This document shows, in pieces, positions 1 through 7,361 of a stretch of DNA of 11,293 nt. Origin of the DNA: Alphaproteobacteria bacterium. Its GTDB lineage: Bacteria > Pseudomonadota > Alphaproteobacteria > Caulobacterales > Parvularculaceae. The stretch covers positions 1 through 11,293 of the forward strand of contig JAUIEG010000039.1 in the NCBI GenBank assembly GCA_030428745.1. The letters run 5' to 3'. Numbering within the stretch: the first letter of the stretch is position 1; the number at the start of each line of letters is the position of its first letter. The notes under the pieces are model-generated. The model was given only the letters and a program-made list of their open reading frames with translations, was not told where the DNA came from and ran no database searches. Both the position numbers and the translations under genes were made by a program.

Positions 1-1841
1 TCGAACTCGAAGCCAAAAAGGCGCGCCGTGCCGGCATTGTCGGTCAGATTGACAAAGCCGCCGGTCGGTCCCGGCACAATAACGTTCAGCTGAATGTCAT
101 CCCACTTGGACAGGAAGGCAGCAAGGTTCGCCGTGACAAGTCCGTTCATCGCTTGCGTCTTCAGGCCTGCTTCGAAAGTGCGCAGCTTTTCCGGATCGTA
201 GATCGGCGCCGCCATGGTCGCCGTCGGATTGCCGAAGCCCCCGCTTTTGAAGCCCGTCGCATAACTCGTATAGAGGAGGGTATCCGGCGAGATTTTCCAG
301 TTAAGGCCGACTCGCGGCGTGAACGACGTCCATGAAGAGCTCTGGGTTTGGCGCGGCGTACGCACAGCAAAGCCGAGCTGTGGCAGGGTCACCTCGACGG
401 TGAAGTCCTTCTTGTCGTGATTGACGCGCCCCCCAAGGACGAGCGTCAAAGCATCGGTGATACCAACATCGAATTGCGTGAAGGCGGCATAAGACGTCGC
501 CTTGTAGGCCTGATAGGTAAAGCTGTCTCGCGCATCGCTAGCAAGGCCGGTGACCTCATAAACGCCGTTCAGAAATTCGCTGAGCTTTTCGCTTTCGCCA
601 GTCTCGTTAAAATAATAGAGGCCGGCCACATAGTTGACGCGCCCGCCGGCTAACTCGCCTGATGCTTGCAGTTCCTGGCTGAATTGCTGGTCGGAGATGC
701 GTTCGTCCGTTGATGAAATTCGGTACGGACTGTTGTCGCCATCGACCTGCACCCGTGTGCTGAGATCGCGATAGCCGGTGATGGATTTCAGTGTGAACGC
801 ATCCGATGGCGAATAGGTCGCCGTCAAGGAACCGCCAGCGACGATGAAATCATCGCGGAGCGGACTGGCGGCCCATGTGTTGTAGGTTCCGGGTAGCGCG
901 AAGGCCGGGCCGTATCCCGTGCCAGGCGCAAGACCATATTCCACATTTTGAACCGGAGCCGCAATGGCGTTGAAGCGGTCGGTGAAGCCGGAGCCACCAC
1001 TGTCGACTTCGTATTGCGCGACAGAGCCGTGATTGTTCTGACGGCTGTAATCTCCGCGCAGATCGAAAGTGAGATCGGGCGTCGCTTGGAGCCGGAACCC
1101 TGCGCGCATGATGAGCCGTTGCTCATCGTTAAGCTGCTGTCCGTTATAGAGGCTTTCGGCATGGCCGTCGCTGCTGAAATAGCCGACCGACGCCTTGAAG
1201 CCTAGACGATCTTCGATCAGGGGCGTGTTGATCTGCGTCACGATATCGGCACGCTTATAGTTGCCAAGACGGCCGAGAATCATCCCTTCGGCCTCGCCGG
1301 AGGTTTTCGCTTCCGTCGTCACCACATTGATCGCGCCGCCAATGGTGTTGCGGCCGTAAAGAGTGCCTTGCGGCCCGCGCAGAACTTCGACGCGTTCAAT
1401 GTCGGCGATGCTGAGGAGGCCGCCCAGCGTGCGCGCCATGTAGACGCCGTCCACATAGAGCCCGATGCCCGGATCGGTTGGATAGGCGTAGTCGCCGGTG
1501 CCGACGCCGCGTATCCAGCCGCCATAAGCGGCGCCACCAGCGGTCGGGCGGTTGGTGTTTGTGAATTCGACGTTCGGGGCGAAATTTGAAATGCCTTTTA
1601 GGTTCGTAACGCCACGATCGTAAAGATTGTCGCCGCTGAGCGCGGAGATCGAAATGGGCACGTCCTGCAGGCTTTCTTCGCGCCGCTGCGCCGTCACGAT
1701 GATCGTGTCGCTGGCAGCATCGCCGCCCTGCGCCGCCGCCGGCGCCGCGAGCCCGCCAATTCCGAGCGCGCTGACGGATAAAGAAGACAGCAACGCCGCC
1801 TTCGCTTTCATTGTTCTGTTCATCTGCCGATAAAGTTTCAC
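1..1841 (-). CDS. TonB-dependent outer-membrane receptor, C-terminus cut off by window edge
   Basis: Reading leftward from 1841, the frame stays open for 613 codons to the window edge without a stop. It encodes a TonB-dependent receptor, an outer-membrane beta-barrel that imports a ligand using energy from TonB-ExbBD. Residues 1-38 form a signal peptide (hydrophobic core, then APAAAQ). A TonB-box-like DTIIVTAQRR follows at about 45-54. The plug spans about 55-178 and includes IGLYVDGVYMAR and RGPQGTLYGRN (155-165). The rest is beta-barrel with many aromatic-ended strands (SITGYRDLS, LYTSYATGFKSGGFGNP). Typical relatives have 700-800 residues, so roughly 100-200 are missing on the left. The GTG start is chosen because GGAGG lies 5 bases upstream; the in-frame ATGs at 1823 and 1811 lack a ribosome site. 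The gene follows the glycyl radical enzyme by 28 bp and is probably co-transcribed. Ligand unknown; the sphingomonad-type sequence suggests an organic compound as readily as a siderophore. Confidence 0.93.
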   Translation of the reverse strand, partial: MKLYRQMNRTMKAKAALLSSLSVSALGIGGLAAPAAAQGGDAASDTIIVTAQRREESLQDVPISISALSGDNLYDRGVTNLKGISNFAPNVEFTNTNRPTAGGAAYGGWIRGVGTGDYAYPTDPGIGLYVDGVYMARTLGGLLSIADIERVEVLRGPQGTLYGRNTIGGAINVVTTEAKTSGEAEGMILGRLGNYKRADIVTQINTPLIEDRLGFKASVGYFSSDGHAESLYNGQQLNDEQRLIMRAGFRLQATPDLTFDLRGDYSRQNNHGSVAQYEVDSGGSGFTDRFNAIAAPVQNVEYGLAPGTGYGPAFALPGTYNTWAASPLRDDFIVAGGSLTATYSPSDAFTLKSITGYRDLSTRVQVDGDNSPYRISSTDERISDQQFSQELQASGELAGGRVNYVAGLYYFNETGESEKLSEFLNGVYEVTGLASDARDSFTYQAYKATSYAAFTQFDVGITDALTLVLGGRVNHDKKDFTVEVTLPQLGFAVRTPRQTQSSSWTSFTPRVGLNWKISPDTLLYTSYATGFKSGGFGNPTATMAAPIYDPEKLRTFEAGLKTQAMNGLVTANLAAFLSKWDDIQLNVIVPGPTGGFVNLTDNAGTARLFGFEF

Positions 1842-1846
1842 TTGTT

Positions 1847-1851
1847 CCTCC
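1847..1851 (-). promoter_or_regulatory. Ribosome binding site deciding the GTG start of the TonB receptor
   Basis: On the minus strand GGAGG is followed by AACAA and then GTG (1841-1839). The 5-base spacing supports the GTG start. The ATG at 1823 would sit 23 bases from this site, which is too far. Confidence 0.6.
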
Positions 1852-1869
1852 CGGTTTTGTTCTAGTTTT

Positions 1870-4338
1870 TCAGCTTTCGAGCGGATTGATCTCCGTTCGA
1901 TTTATGATCTCGTCCTGCACCTTCTTCGACAGCTGAACGAAGAAGACGCTGCAGCCGCCGATCCGTACAACCAGGTCGCGATGATTGGCGGGGTCTTCCT
2001 GAGCTCGGCGCAACGTCTCTTCCTCGAAGGCGTTGAACTGAATGTGCTTGCCGCCTTCAGCGAAATAATTCCGGATGAGCTGTTCGATCCGATGGCGCCC
2101 CTTCTCGTTCACCAAACCTTGCGGATTGACCCTGAGATCGAAGGCCATGGACTGCCAGGCGCCCTGATCGATTTTGAGCGCGCTTTTGAAAGTCGCTTCA
2201 GCGCCCTTAACGTCGCACTGACGCATAGGCGATAAGGATTCATCGGCGATGCTGTCATCCGCCATCCGCCCATCCGGCGTGGCCCCGGTCTGCTGTCCTG
2301 CCGGAACGACGCAGGTGCCGATGGTGAGCGCGCTCGGTTTCTGCCGACCGCCGTAACTCGTCGTCAGGCTTGAAATATGCTTAGCGCAGAATTCGTAAAG
2401 ATCCGCTGCGATCCAATCGACGTAATCGTTGTCATTGCCGTATTTCGGCGCAGCAAGCGCAAGTTGGCGCGCTTCTTCGCCGCCCTCGCCGCGCCAGTCC
2501 TCACGCAGGTGCCGCAACATGTCTTTCGCAGAAACCTTCTGTTCTTCAAAAACGAGTTTCTTGATTGCAGCTAGCGAGTCCGCGACATTGATAAGGCCGA
2601 TGGGATTCAAGGCCGATCCGTTCTCGAATGGCATGGTGCGGCCCAGAATGTTCTTGTCTGCGCCGATGCCGCCAACGCTTAGCGCCGACTCCACCGGCTG
2701 TGGGAACATTTTGCCGTATGAGTCGATGGTAATGTTGTTGAACTCGCCCTGAAGACTCAGGAAGTGGGCGAGCTGGCTTTTCACAGCGACATAGAAACTG
2801 TCGAAATCTTCCGCCGCTTCAAGGCTCGGCGTGTTCGGCCCTACCTGTTCACCGCTGCGCGGGTCGACGCCGCCGTAAAGCGCGAACTTCAGCACCAGCG
2901 TTGCAACGAACATCGGGCTCGCCACCATGCGTGACGCGCCCATAATGTTCACGCCGAGACAACCGGCAACGGCGTAGTTACGCGCAGCTTCCATATCTAC
3001 GCCTTCGCGAGTGAGGAAGTCGATGCAGGATTTATCCGCCAGCATAGCGGGCAGGCCGACGCCGGTCGCTATCAGCGACAGCGCCCGGTCCATCAGCGCA
3101 TGCGGTGTTTTCTCATGCACGCGCATCGTCAGGCTCGGATGCGGCGCCGGACAAGTATGCGCCGCTTCTAGAATAAGATGCGTCACGTCATTGGTGACGT
3201 CGTCTCCATTTTCGTTCTGCCCGCCAATGACGCAATTATGCCACTTCGACAGGCCGCCATATTTATCGCGATGGGTCTGACCCGAAGTGATGACGATGTG
3301 GGAGTCTTTGACGCGCAGCCACTGGAAGAACTCGAGCGCCTGATCGCGCGTGATGGCCCCTGCTTCAAGATCACGCTCATAATACTCTCCGAGAATCTGG
3401 TCGAGCCGCCCATAGGAAAGCACACCCGAAGGCAGCAGCACCGACCAGATGATCCACAAAGACTGGAAAGCCTCAACAAAATTGCGCGCCGGGTTCGCCG
3501 GTGCATGGCGGCAAGCGCGCTCAAGCGCCAATAACTCTTTTTTACGTGCAGCATCCGGCGTCTGAGCCGCCGCCTTTGCTGCTTCATCCGCGAGGCGACC
3601 CGCATAAACAATGATCGCCTTCAACGAAATGATGATCGACGTCAAAAGCTCTGCGCGATTGATGGCCTCCGCGCTGTCGAGGCGGTTGTCTTTCAGCTTT
3701 TGCTTGGCATCGCCAATGAGGCCGTTGAGCCCACGCTTCAAGACCGATCCGTAATCCGGCACATAGATGATTTGGCTGATCTCGTGATGCACACCCCAGC
3801 CGCAGCCGATCATGCCGCCTGGCCCCCAGCCCTCCTCCTTGTTGCGAAATGGCGGCAACACCACGCCAAGCTGAGCGTAGGGCCATATGCGCTCGTCATT
3901 GTAAAGCGACGTCATTCGCGAGGTAAGCGAACGCGTCGCCCAATATTCGTTCATCTCCTCGATCTTCGACACGTCGGCGTCGTCGACGATGAAGCCGCCC
4001 TTGCGCAGCGCCAGGATTTCATCCTTGTCCCACGGCGCCCAAAGGCAGCTAAGTTCGACGCCGCCGGGCTTGCTCGCGAGATTGCCGGCGAGGAGATCGT
4101 CCGGTTCGATGAAGACAGGAACATTGGTGAGAACAGCCTCGAGCGCGCGCGCCACCCGAATGACCTGCGACTGGCCTTCGGTTTTTCGGAAAGACTCGGT
4201 GACGATTTTCGCTTTTTCGATGCAGACGCGATATTCGCTGGTCCGCATCTTTTCGAGGCCCAAAAAATGACGCGTTATCCGTTCCGAACGCAGATGATCG
4301 CCGGATTGACGCTCCACAATTTGGGCGCTCGCACTCAT
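1870..4338 (-). CDS. Glycyl radical enzyme (pyruvate formate-lyase-like superfamily), unassigned subclass
   Basis: This 822-residue protein has full glycyl-radical-enzyme length. The N-terminal PFL-like barrel domain (about 15-625) opens with the family pattern of Arg-rich helix, ESFRKTEG and DDLLAGN. The thiyl-radical cysteine is C460 in NYAVAGCLGVN. The C-terminal glycine-radical domain (about 650-815) has NDNDY, GATPDGR, HIQFN and RIGGCSVFFVQLSKKVQDEI; the radical glycine is G795. Family knowledge: a radical-SAM activase installs the glycyl radical, which makes C460 a thiyl radical that starts substrate chemistry in the cytoplasm without oxygen. Oddities: there is no Glu at Cys+2 (Gly462 instead of the GCxE of diol dehydratase, CutC and decarboxylases), no adjacent Cys pair as in PFL, and G/C where the signature has [CSA]/Y around the glycine. 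AGAGGTG just upstream supports the ATG. It lies downstream of the LysR gene and directly upstream of the receptor. Fold assignment is firm; the reaction is unknown. Confidence 0.93.
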   Translation of the reverse strand: MSASAQIVERQSGDHLRSERITRHFLGLEKMRTSEYRVCIEKAKIVTESFRKTEGQSQVIRVARALEAVLTNVPVFIEPDDLLAGNLASKPGGVELSCLWAPWDKDEILALRKGGFIVDDADVSKIEEMNEYWATRSLTSRMTSLYNDERIWPYAQLGVVLPPFRNKEEGWGPGGMIGCGWGVHHEISQIIYVPDYGSVLKRGLNGLIGDAKQKLKDNRLDSAEAINRAELLTSIIISLKAIIVYAGRLADEAAKAAAQTPDAARKKELLALERACRHAPANPARNFVEAFQSLWIIWSVLLPSGVLSYGRLDQILGEYYERDLEAGAITRDQALEFFQWLRVKDSHIVITSGQTHRDKYGGLSKWHNCVIGGQNENGDDVTNDVTHLILEAAHTCPAPHPSLTMRVHEKTPHALMDRALSLIATGVGLPAMLADKSCIDFLTREGVDMEAARNYAVAGCLGVNIMGASRMVASPMFVATLVLKFALYGGVDPRSGEQVGPNTPSLEAAEDFDSFYVAVKSQLAHFLSLQGEFNNITIDSYGKMFPQPVESALSVGGIGADKNILGRTMPFENGSALNPIGLINVADSLAAIKKLVFEEQKVSAKDMLRHLREDWRGEGGEEARQLALAAPKYGNDNDYVDWIAADLYEFCAKHISSLTTSYGGRQKPSALTIGTCVVPAGQQTGATPDGRMADDSIADESLSPMRQCDVKGAEATFKSALKIDQGAWQSMAFDLRVNPQGLVNEKGRHRIEQLIRNYFAEGGKHIQFNAFEEETLRRAQEDPANHRDLVVRIGGCSVFFVQLSKKVQDEIINRTEINPLES

Positions 4339-4355
4339 TTCCCACCTCTTTACGC

Positions 4356-4375
4356 AACGGAATGGATCTTCCGTT
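4356..4375. promoter_or_regulatory. Perfect inverted repeat upstream of the glycyl radical enzyme (candidate operator)
   Basis: AACGGAA, six bases, then TTCCGTT form a perfect 7-bp inverted repeat. It begins 17 bp upstream of the enzyme's ATG and lies in the 119-bp gap after the LysR stop. No T-run follows on the minus strand, so a dimeric regulator site or a 5'-leader hairpin is likelier than a terminator. Which protein would bind is not visible. Confidence 0.4.
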
Positions 4376-4457
4376 TTACTTTTCAGGCATGGTAGGCGGC
4401 TGCGGGCCGTGCAGGAAATTCATGCTTCGCATTCAGTTTATTCTTGTGATGAATAGG

Positions 4458-5411
4458 CTAACGCGCCGCGAGCATGTCCTTGGTCGTGTCGACTATGACC
4501 TTGCGAAGCCAGATGTGCGCCGGATCATAATGAACTCGCGGATGCCACGCCATGGATATCTCGCTGTCGGGAAACTCCATCGCTAGTTCGACGACCTTCA
4601 CAAGCCCCTGATCGGCATAGGTCTTCGCGAGGCGCTCCGGGAAGATCGCGCACAAATTAGATTTCGCGATGATGTAGGGGACAATGGCGAAATGCGAAAC
4701 GCGCGCGACGACCTTGCGCTTTAGCCCCTGCTTCGCCAGCAGGCTGTCGACGATGTTCGGATAGATAGGGCGGTCGCTGTCGAGCGCCACATGCTGCAGA
4801 TGCACAAACTCCTTCGGCGAAAGTTTTCCCTTTTTCTTCGCGAGCTGTTCATTGTCCGGGTCGCAGACAAGCACGATGCGCTCGTCGCATAATTTCCGCT
4901 TGCGCCAATTGGCCGGCAGCGTCTTGAGCCATCCCACCCGCGTGTCGAACCGTCCTTCGTCGAGGTCGGCGAGATCGGTCTGGCGGTTCGGAATGATGGA
5001 GATCGTCGTCTCCATCTCGGGCGCCATTTCCGCAAGCCTGCGCAACACTTCCGGCAACAGCACCTGGCCGGCGTGGTCCGTAATGGCGATTTTGAGTGTT
5101 TGCTTGCTGGTAGAGGGATCGAATTCCAGCGGATCGAAGAGATTCTGCACTGACGGCATCAGATCTTCGAGCTTGTCGCGTAACGAGATGGCGCATGGCG
5201 TCAGGACAAGCTGGTTGCCTTCACGGATCAGCAGGGGATCGTTGAAAATCTCCCGCATCTTGCCGAGAGAATGGCTGAGCGCCGGTTGAGAAAGACCGAT
5301 CTCCCGCGCAACACCGCTAATGCTTTTCTTTTCCAGAAGCATGTACAGCGCCCATAGCATGCCGATATCGAGTTTCCGGATATGCACATCTTGGATAGCC
5401 GTCATAGCCAT
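4458..5411 (-). CDS. LysR-family transcriptional regulator
   Basis: The protein has 317 residues, the usual LysR length. The N-terminal winged helix-turn-helix covers about 13-72, with the recognition region SGVAREIGLSQPALSHSLGK and then the family's DPLLIREGNQLVLTP. The periplasmic-binding-protein-like effector domain covers about 98-310. The LDIGMLWALYMLLE start resembles the NodD/aromatic-responsive side of the family, but the effector cannot be read from sequence. It is divergent from the MFS transporter, with 81 bp between starts, and has the same orientation as the glycyl radical enzyme 119 bp downstream. By family habit it would autoregulate and control one or both flanking units. The start is uncertain: ATGs at 5411 and 5405 are close together and neither has a strong ribosome site. 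Ending at the same spacing as typical family members, it looks intact. Confidence 0.93.
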   Translation of the reverse strand: MAMTAIQDVHIRKLDIGMLWALYMLLEKKSISGVAREIGLSQPALSHSLGKMREIFNDPLLIREGNQLVLTPCAISLRDKLEDLMPSVQNLFDPLEFDPSTSKQTLKIAITDHAGQVLLPEVLRRLAEMAPEMETTISIIPNRQTDLADLDEGRFDTRVGWLKTLPANWRKRKLCDERIVLVCDPDNEQLAKKKGKLSPKEFVHLQHVALDSDRPIYPNIVDSLLAKQGLKRKVVARVSHFAIVPYIIAKSNLCAIFPERLAKTYADQGLVKVVELAMEFPDSEISMAWHPRVHYDPAHIWLRKVIVDTTKDMLAAR

Positions 5412-5425
5412 TAAACCATAGCGTC

Positions 5426-5450
5426 GATAAGTGGCTGTGTCTAAGTTATC
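5426..5450. promoter_or_regulatory. Candidate LysR operator in the divergent promoter region
   Basis: GATAA, 15 bases, then TTATC form a perfect 5-bp inverted repeat. It lies in the 81-bp gap between the divergent LysR and MFS genes. TAAGT also repeats directly inside it (5428-5432 and 5442-5446). The position suits a LysR site controlling both promoters. The half-sites are short and AT-rich, so chance is possible. The classic T-N11-A form is not clearly better matched anywhere else in the gap. Confidence 0.33.
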
Positions 5451-5492
5451 CTCGAAAAAAAGAAAACCACATTTAGGGAGCCGCGCGTCCGT

Positions 5493-6782
5493 ATGGTTAA
5501 TCGCGAGCTGGAAGAACCGCGCCCTGCCGGCAGTCAGCGCGCGTTCATTCTCCTTCTGCTTTACTTTCTGAACACGCTTCTAGTCCTGGACAAGATCATT
5601 CTGTCGGTGTTGCTTGAGCCCATCAAAGCGGAATTCAGCCTGAACGATTCTCAACTCGGTCTACTCACGGGCGCCGCCTATGCGCTATGTCTCGGTGTCG
5701 CCAGCATTCCTTTCGGCATTGCTGTAGACCGTACCAACCGCCGGAATCTTGCGTCCGCGTGCCTTGCGGTATGGTCGGGTATGACAGCGCTGTGCGCCAT
5801 GGCGCCGAATTATCTTGTTTTCCTTCTCGCGCGCCTCGGCGTCGGCCTCGGCGAAGCCGGTGGCGGCCCGAGCTCACTTTCAATCATCTCCGATCTTTAC
5901 GAACACAAGCGCCGCGCAACGGCGATGGCGATTTTCTCACTCGGTTCGCCAACCGCGGCCCTGATTAACCTTACCCTCAACACACAGATCGCGCATCATT
6001 TTGGCTGGCGCGGCGCGCTTATTGCTGCAGCTATTCCAGGCCTCCTTCTCGCACTATCGATCCGGCTCTTCACCTCAGAACCGGAGCGCCTCAATACGAG
6101 GACTCAGAGCGCCGCCGAGGAAGCCCCGCCACTGAAAGAAACGCTTGCCTTTATTTTGAGCCAGCGTTCGCTTGTCTGGCTGCTTAGCGGCGCAGCGATT
6201 TCCTATGTCGTTCTCGCTGGCGTCAGTTCCTGGAACTTCTCCTATATCGTGCGCAATTTCGACGTCAGCCTGCATGAGATTGGGCCTTATTTCGGTATCG
6301 CGATCAGCACGGCGGGGCTCATCGGCACCTATCTGACAGGGCGCGTCGCTGATTATCTCGGCCAGAAAAACGAAGCCTGGCGCTGCTGGGTGATGGCGCT
6401 GACCACCATCGGCGCGATTTTATTCGGCGCAGTCGTCTTTACCACCTCCAGCCTAACCGCCGCCGTTCTGTGCACCGCGGGCCTTGCAACCTGCGCGACA
6501 CTTTGGACGGCGCCGGGTTTCGCGCTGTCGCAAAGCCTCGTGCGCGCGCGCATGCGCGGGGTCACCGGGTCTATCATTTTTCTCATCGCCAACCTTGTCG
6601 GCTATGGTCTCGGGCCCCTTCTCGTCGGGGTATTCAGTGATCTGTATCATGCGACGCAAGGCAAAGACGGCCTGCAATTCGCCATCCTCGCAGTCCTCTC
6701 GCTCGACATTATCGCTGTTTTCTGTTTCTACCGGGCCGCCGGTCCGCTGACAGAAGATCTAAAAAAGGCGCAGGCGGAATAG
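5493..6782 (+). CDS. MFS transporter, spinster-like
   Basis: This 429-residue integral membrane protein fits the 12-helix Major Facilitator fold. Helix 1 is about residues 17-37, with LDKIIL matching the LDRxxL of the bacterial spinster-like group, followed by EPIKAEFSLNDSQLGLLTG. The loop 2-3 motif A variant is GIAVDRTNRRNL (75-86). Helix 4 carries ARLGVGLGEAGGGPSS, then ISDLYEHKRRATAMAIFSLG, also typical of the group. A charged central loop at about 195-215 separates the two six-helix halves. Proton-driven uptake or export of a small organic molecule across the inner membrane is expected; the substrate is unknown. A ribosome-site-like AGGGAG lies 12 bases before the ATG, slightly far, and no alternative in-frame start is visible. 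Being divergent from the LysR gene suggests regulated expression with the receptor and enzyme locus. No convincing terminator was found after the stop. Confidence 0.93.
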   Translation: MVNRELEEPRPAGSQRAFILLLLYFLNTLLVLDKIILSVLLEPIKAEFSLNDSQLGLLTGAAYALCLGVASIPFGIAVDRTNRRNLASACLAVWSGMTALCAMAPNYLVFLLARLGVGLGEAGGGPSSLSIISDLYEHKRRATAMAIFSLGSPTAALINLTLNTQIAHHFGWRGALIAAAIPGLLLALSIRLFTSEPERLNTRTQSAAEEAPPLKETLAFILSQRSLVWLLSGAAISYVVLAGVSSWNFSYIVRNFDVSLHEIGPYFGIAISTAGLIGTYLTGRVADYLGQKNEAWRCWVMALTTIGAILFGAVVFTTSSLTAAVLCTAGLATCATLWTAPGFALSQSLVRARMRGVTGSIIFLIANLVGYGLGPLLVGVFSDLYHATQGKDGLQFAILAVLSLDIIAVFCFYRAAGPLTEDLKKAQAE

Positions 6783-6948
6783 GTTTTAAGAATTACTGGG
6801 CTGTCTAACGGCACAAGATTCACCGCAACCTCCGTTCCAAGGCTTTAGCCGGAAAATTAATTCTGAGCCTAGCCTACCTTTCTCAAGGTCACCTCATGCG
6901 GATCATGCATGTGCCTATCAAGCCCTTCGCAAAACCCAAGCGACCTGA

Positions 6949-7142
6949 TGGGCCAAACACGGATCACACTTAACGCAGCAGTCCTACGCCGACGTCTCCG
7001 GCGAAGCGAAGCGGGCCACGGAGCTCGCCTTGCCGATCAAGAAAAGCAGAGGGCTTTATCCACGACGCCAAAGGGCGATGTCTGGCAACGGTCGCTGACA
7101 GTCAAAAGACCCCGCACGCCGCCAAGTTCGGTAAGCCATCGA
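6949..7142 (+). pseudogene. Possible frameshifted gene remnant of unknown function
   Basis: One frame reads QQSYADVSGEAKRATELALP and then IKKSRG. After GGG near 7051-7053 it slips by one base into a second frame, FIHDAKGRCLATVAD followed by SQKTPHAAKFGKPSK. Together they read as one ordinary soluble peptide, as if one extra G had broken a short gene. No start codon is visible after the in-frame stop at 6946, and the second frame runs on into the tRNA remnant. Family not recognised. It may instead be chance. Confidence 0.25.
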
Positions 7143-7157
7143 AAGTAACAATACAAA

Positions 7158-7207
7158 TGGTGGGCGCGACTGGGATTGAACCAGTGACCCCTACGGTGTG
7201 AACGTAG
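7158..7207 (-). other. 3' half of tRNA-Val(CAC): probable attachment-site scar
   Basis: On the minus strand this is an exact tRNA 3' half. The anticodon stem is CTACG/CGTAG, with loop TTCACAC (anticodon CAC, valine) at 7196-7202. Next come variable bases GGGTC, the T-arm ACTGG-TTCAATC-CCAGT (7169-7185), the acceptor 3' strand CGCGCCC, discriminator A, and encoded CCA (7158-7160). Nothing upstream of 7207 can form the D-arm or the matching acceptor 5' strand. Integrases of the tyrosine family often recombine in the anticodon loop and duplicate exactly this segment, so this is best read as one att repeat left by an integrated element. It cannot make a functional tRNA. Confidence 0.85.
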
Positions 7208-7266
7208 ATATAATCATAGTTATTCTATATATTTCAATACATTATGAAATAAAAATTAGAAGTGCG
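7208..7266. other. AT-rich segment abutting the tRNA half
   Basis: Immediately beyond the tRNA anticodon stem the sequence becomes strongly AT-rich (for example tctatatatttcaatacatt), unlike the GC-rich DNA on both sides. It begins exactly where tRNA identity stops, consistent with the terminus of an inserted element. Terminal regions of integrative elements often carry integrase or IHF binding sites; none is recognisable here. Confidence 0.6.
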
Positions 7267-7361
7267 CTAGCTTTGTTAGCTCATAAGCGGTGTCCAGCCC
7301 CACGATCATGTACCATTTTCCTTTTTCGGTACCATGCGTATCTCCCCTTCTCCCCTCTATA

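Noticed and set aside
348..1589. Several 70-110 codon plus-strand frames
   Set aside because: All are antisense to the continuous TonB receptor frame and show no independent family features or ribosome sites.
1870..4338. Assignment as pyruvate formate-lyase or class III ribonucleotide reductase
   Set aside because: There is no adjacent Cys-Cys pair at the active site as in pyruvate formate-lyase, and no C-terminal zinc cysteine cluster or ATP-cone as in the reductase.
3700..4395. 231-codon frame on the plus strand
   Set aside because: It lies entirely antisense to the glycyl radical enzyme, which has clear conserved motifs; the plus-strand product has shadow-type composition.
4339..4457. 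FNR-type site (TTGAT-N4-ATCAA) expected for an anaerobically induced enzyme
   Set aside because: I read both strands of the gap and found no convincing match.
6783..6860. Terminator after the MFS gene
   Set aside because: Only a 4-bp GGCT/AGCC stem with a two-base loop is visible, followed by CGG and not a T-run.
7158..7201. Peptide ending GATGIEPVTPTV read on the plus strand
   Set aside because: This is the familiar spurious translation of the antisense of a tRNA 3' half, not a protein C-terminus.
7158..7330. Complete tRNA-Val interrupted by an intron
   Set aside because: No D-arm or acceptor 5' strand (GGGCGCG-like) complementary to the 3' strand was found further upstream on the minus strand within about 120 bp, and the break lies before the anticodon stem rather than inside the loop.
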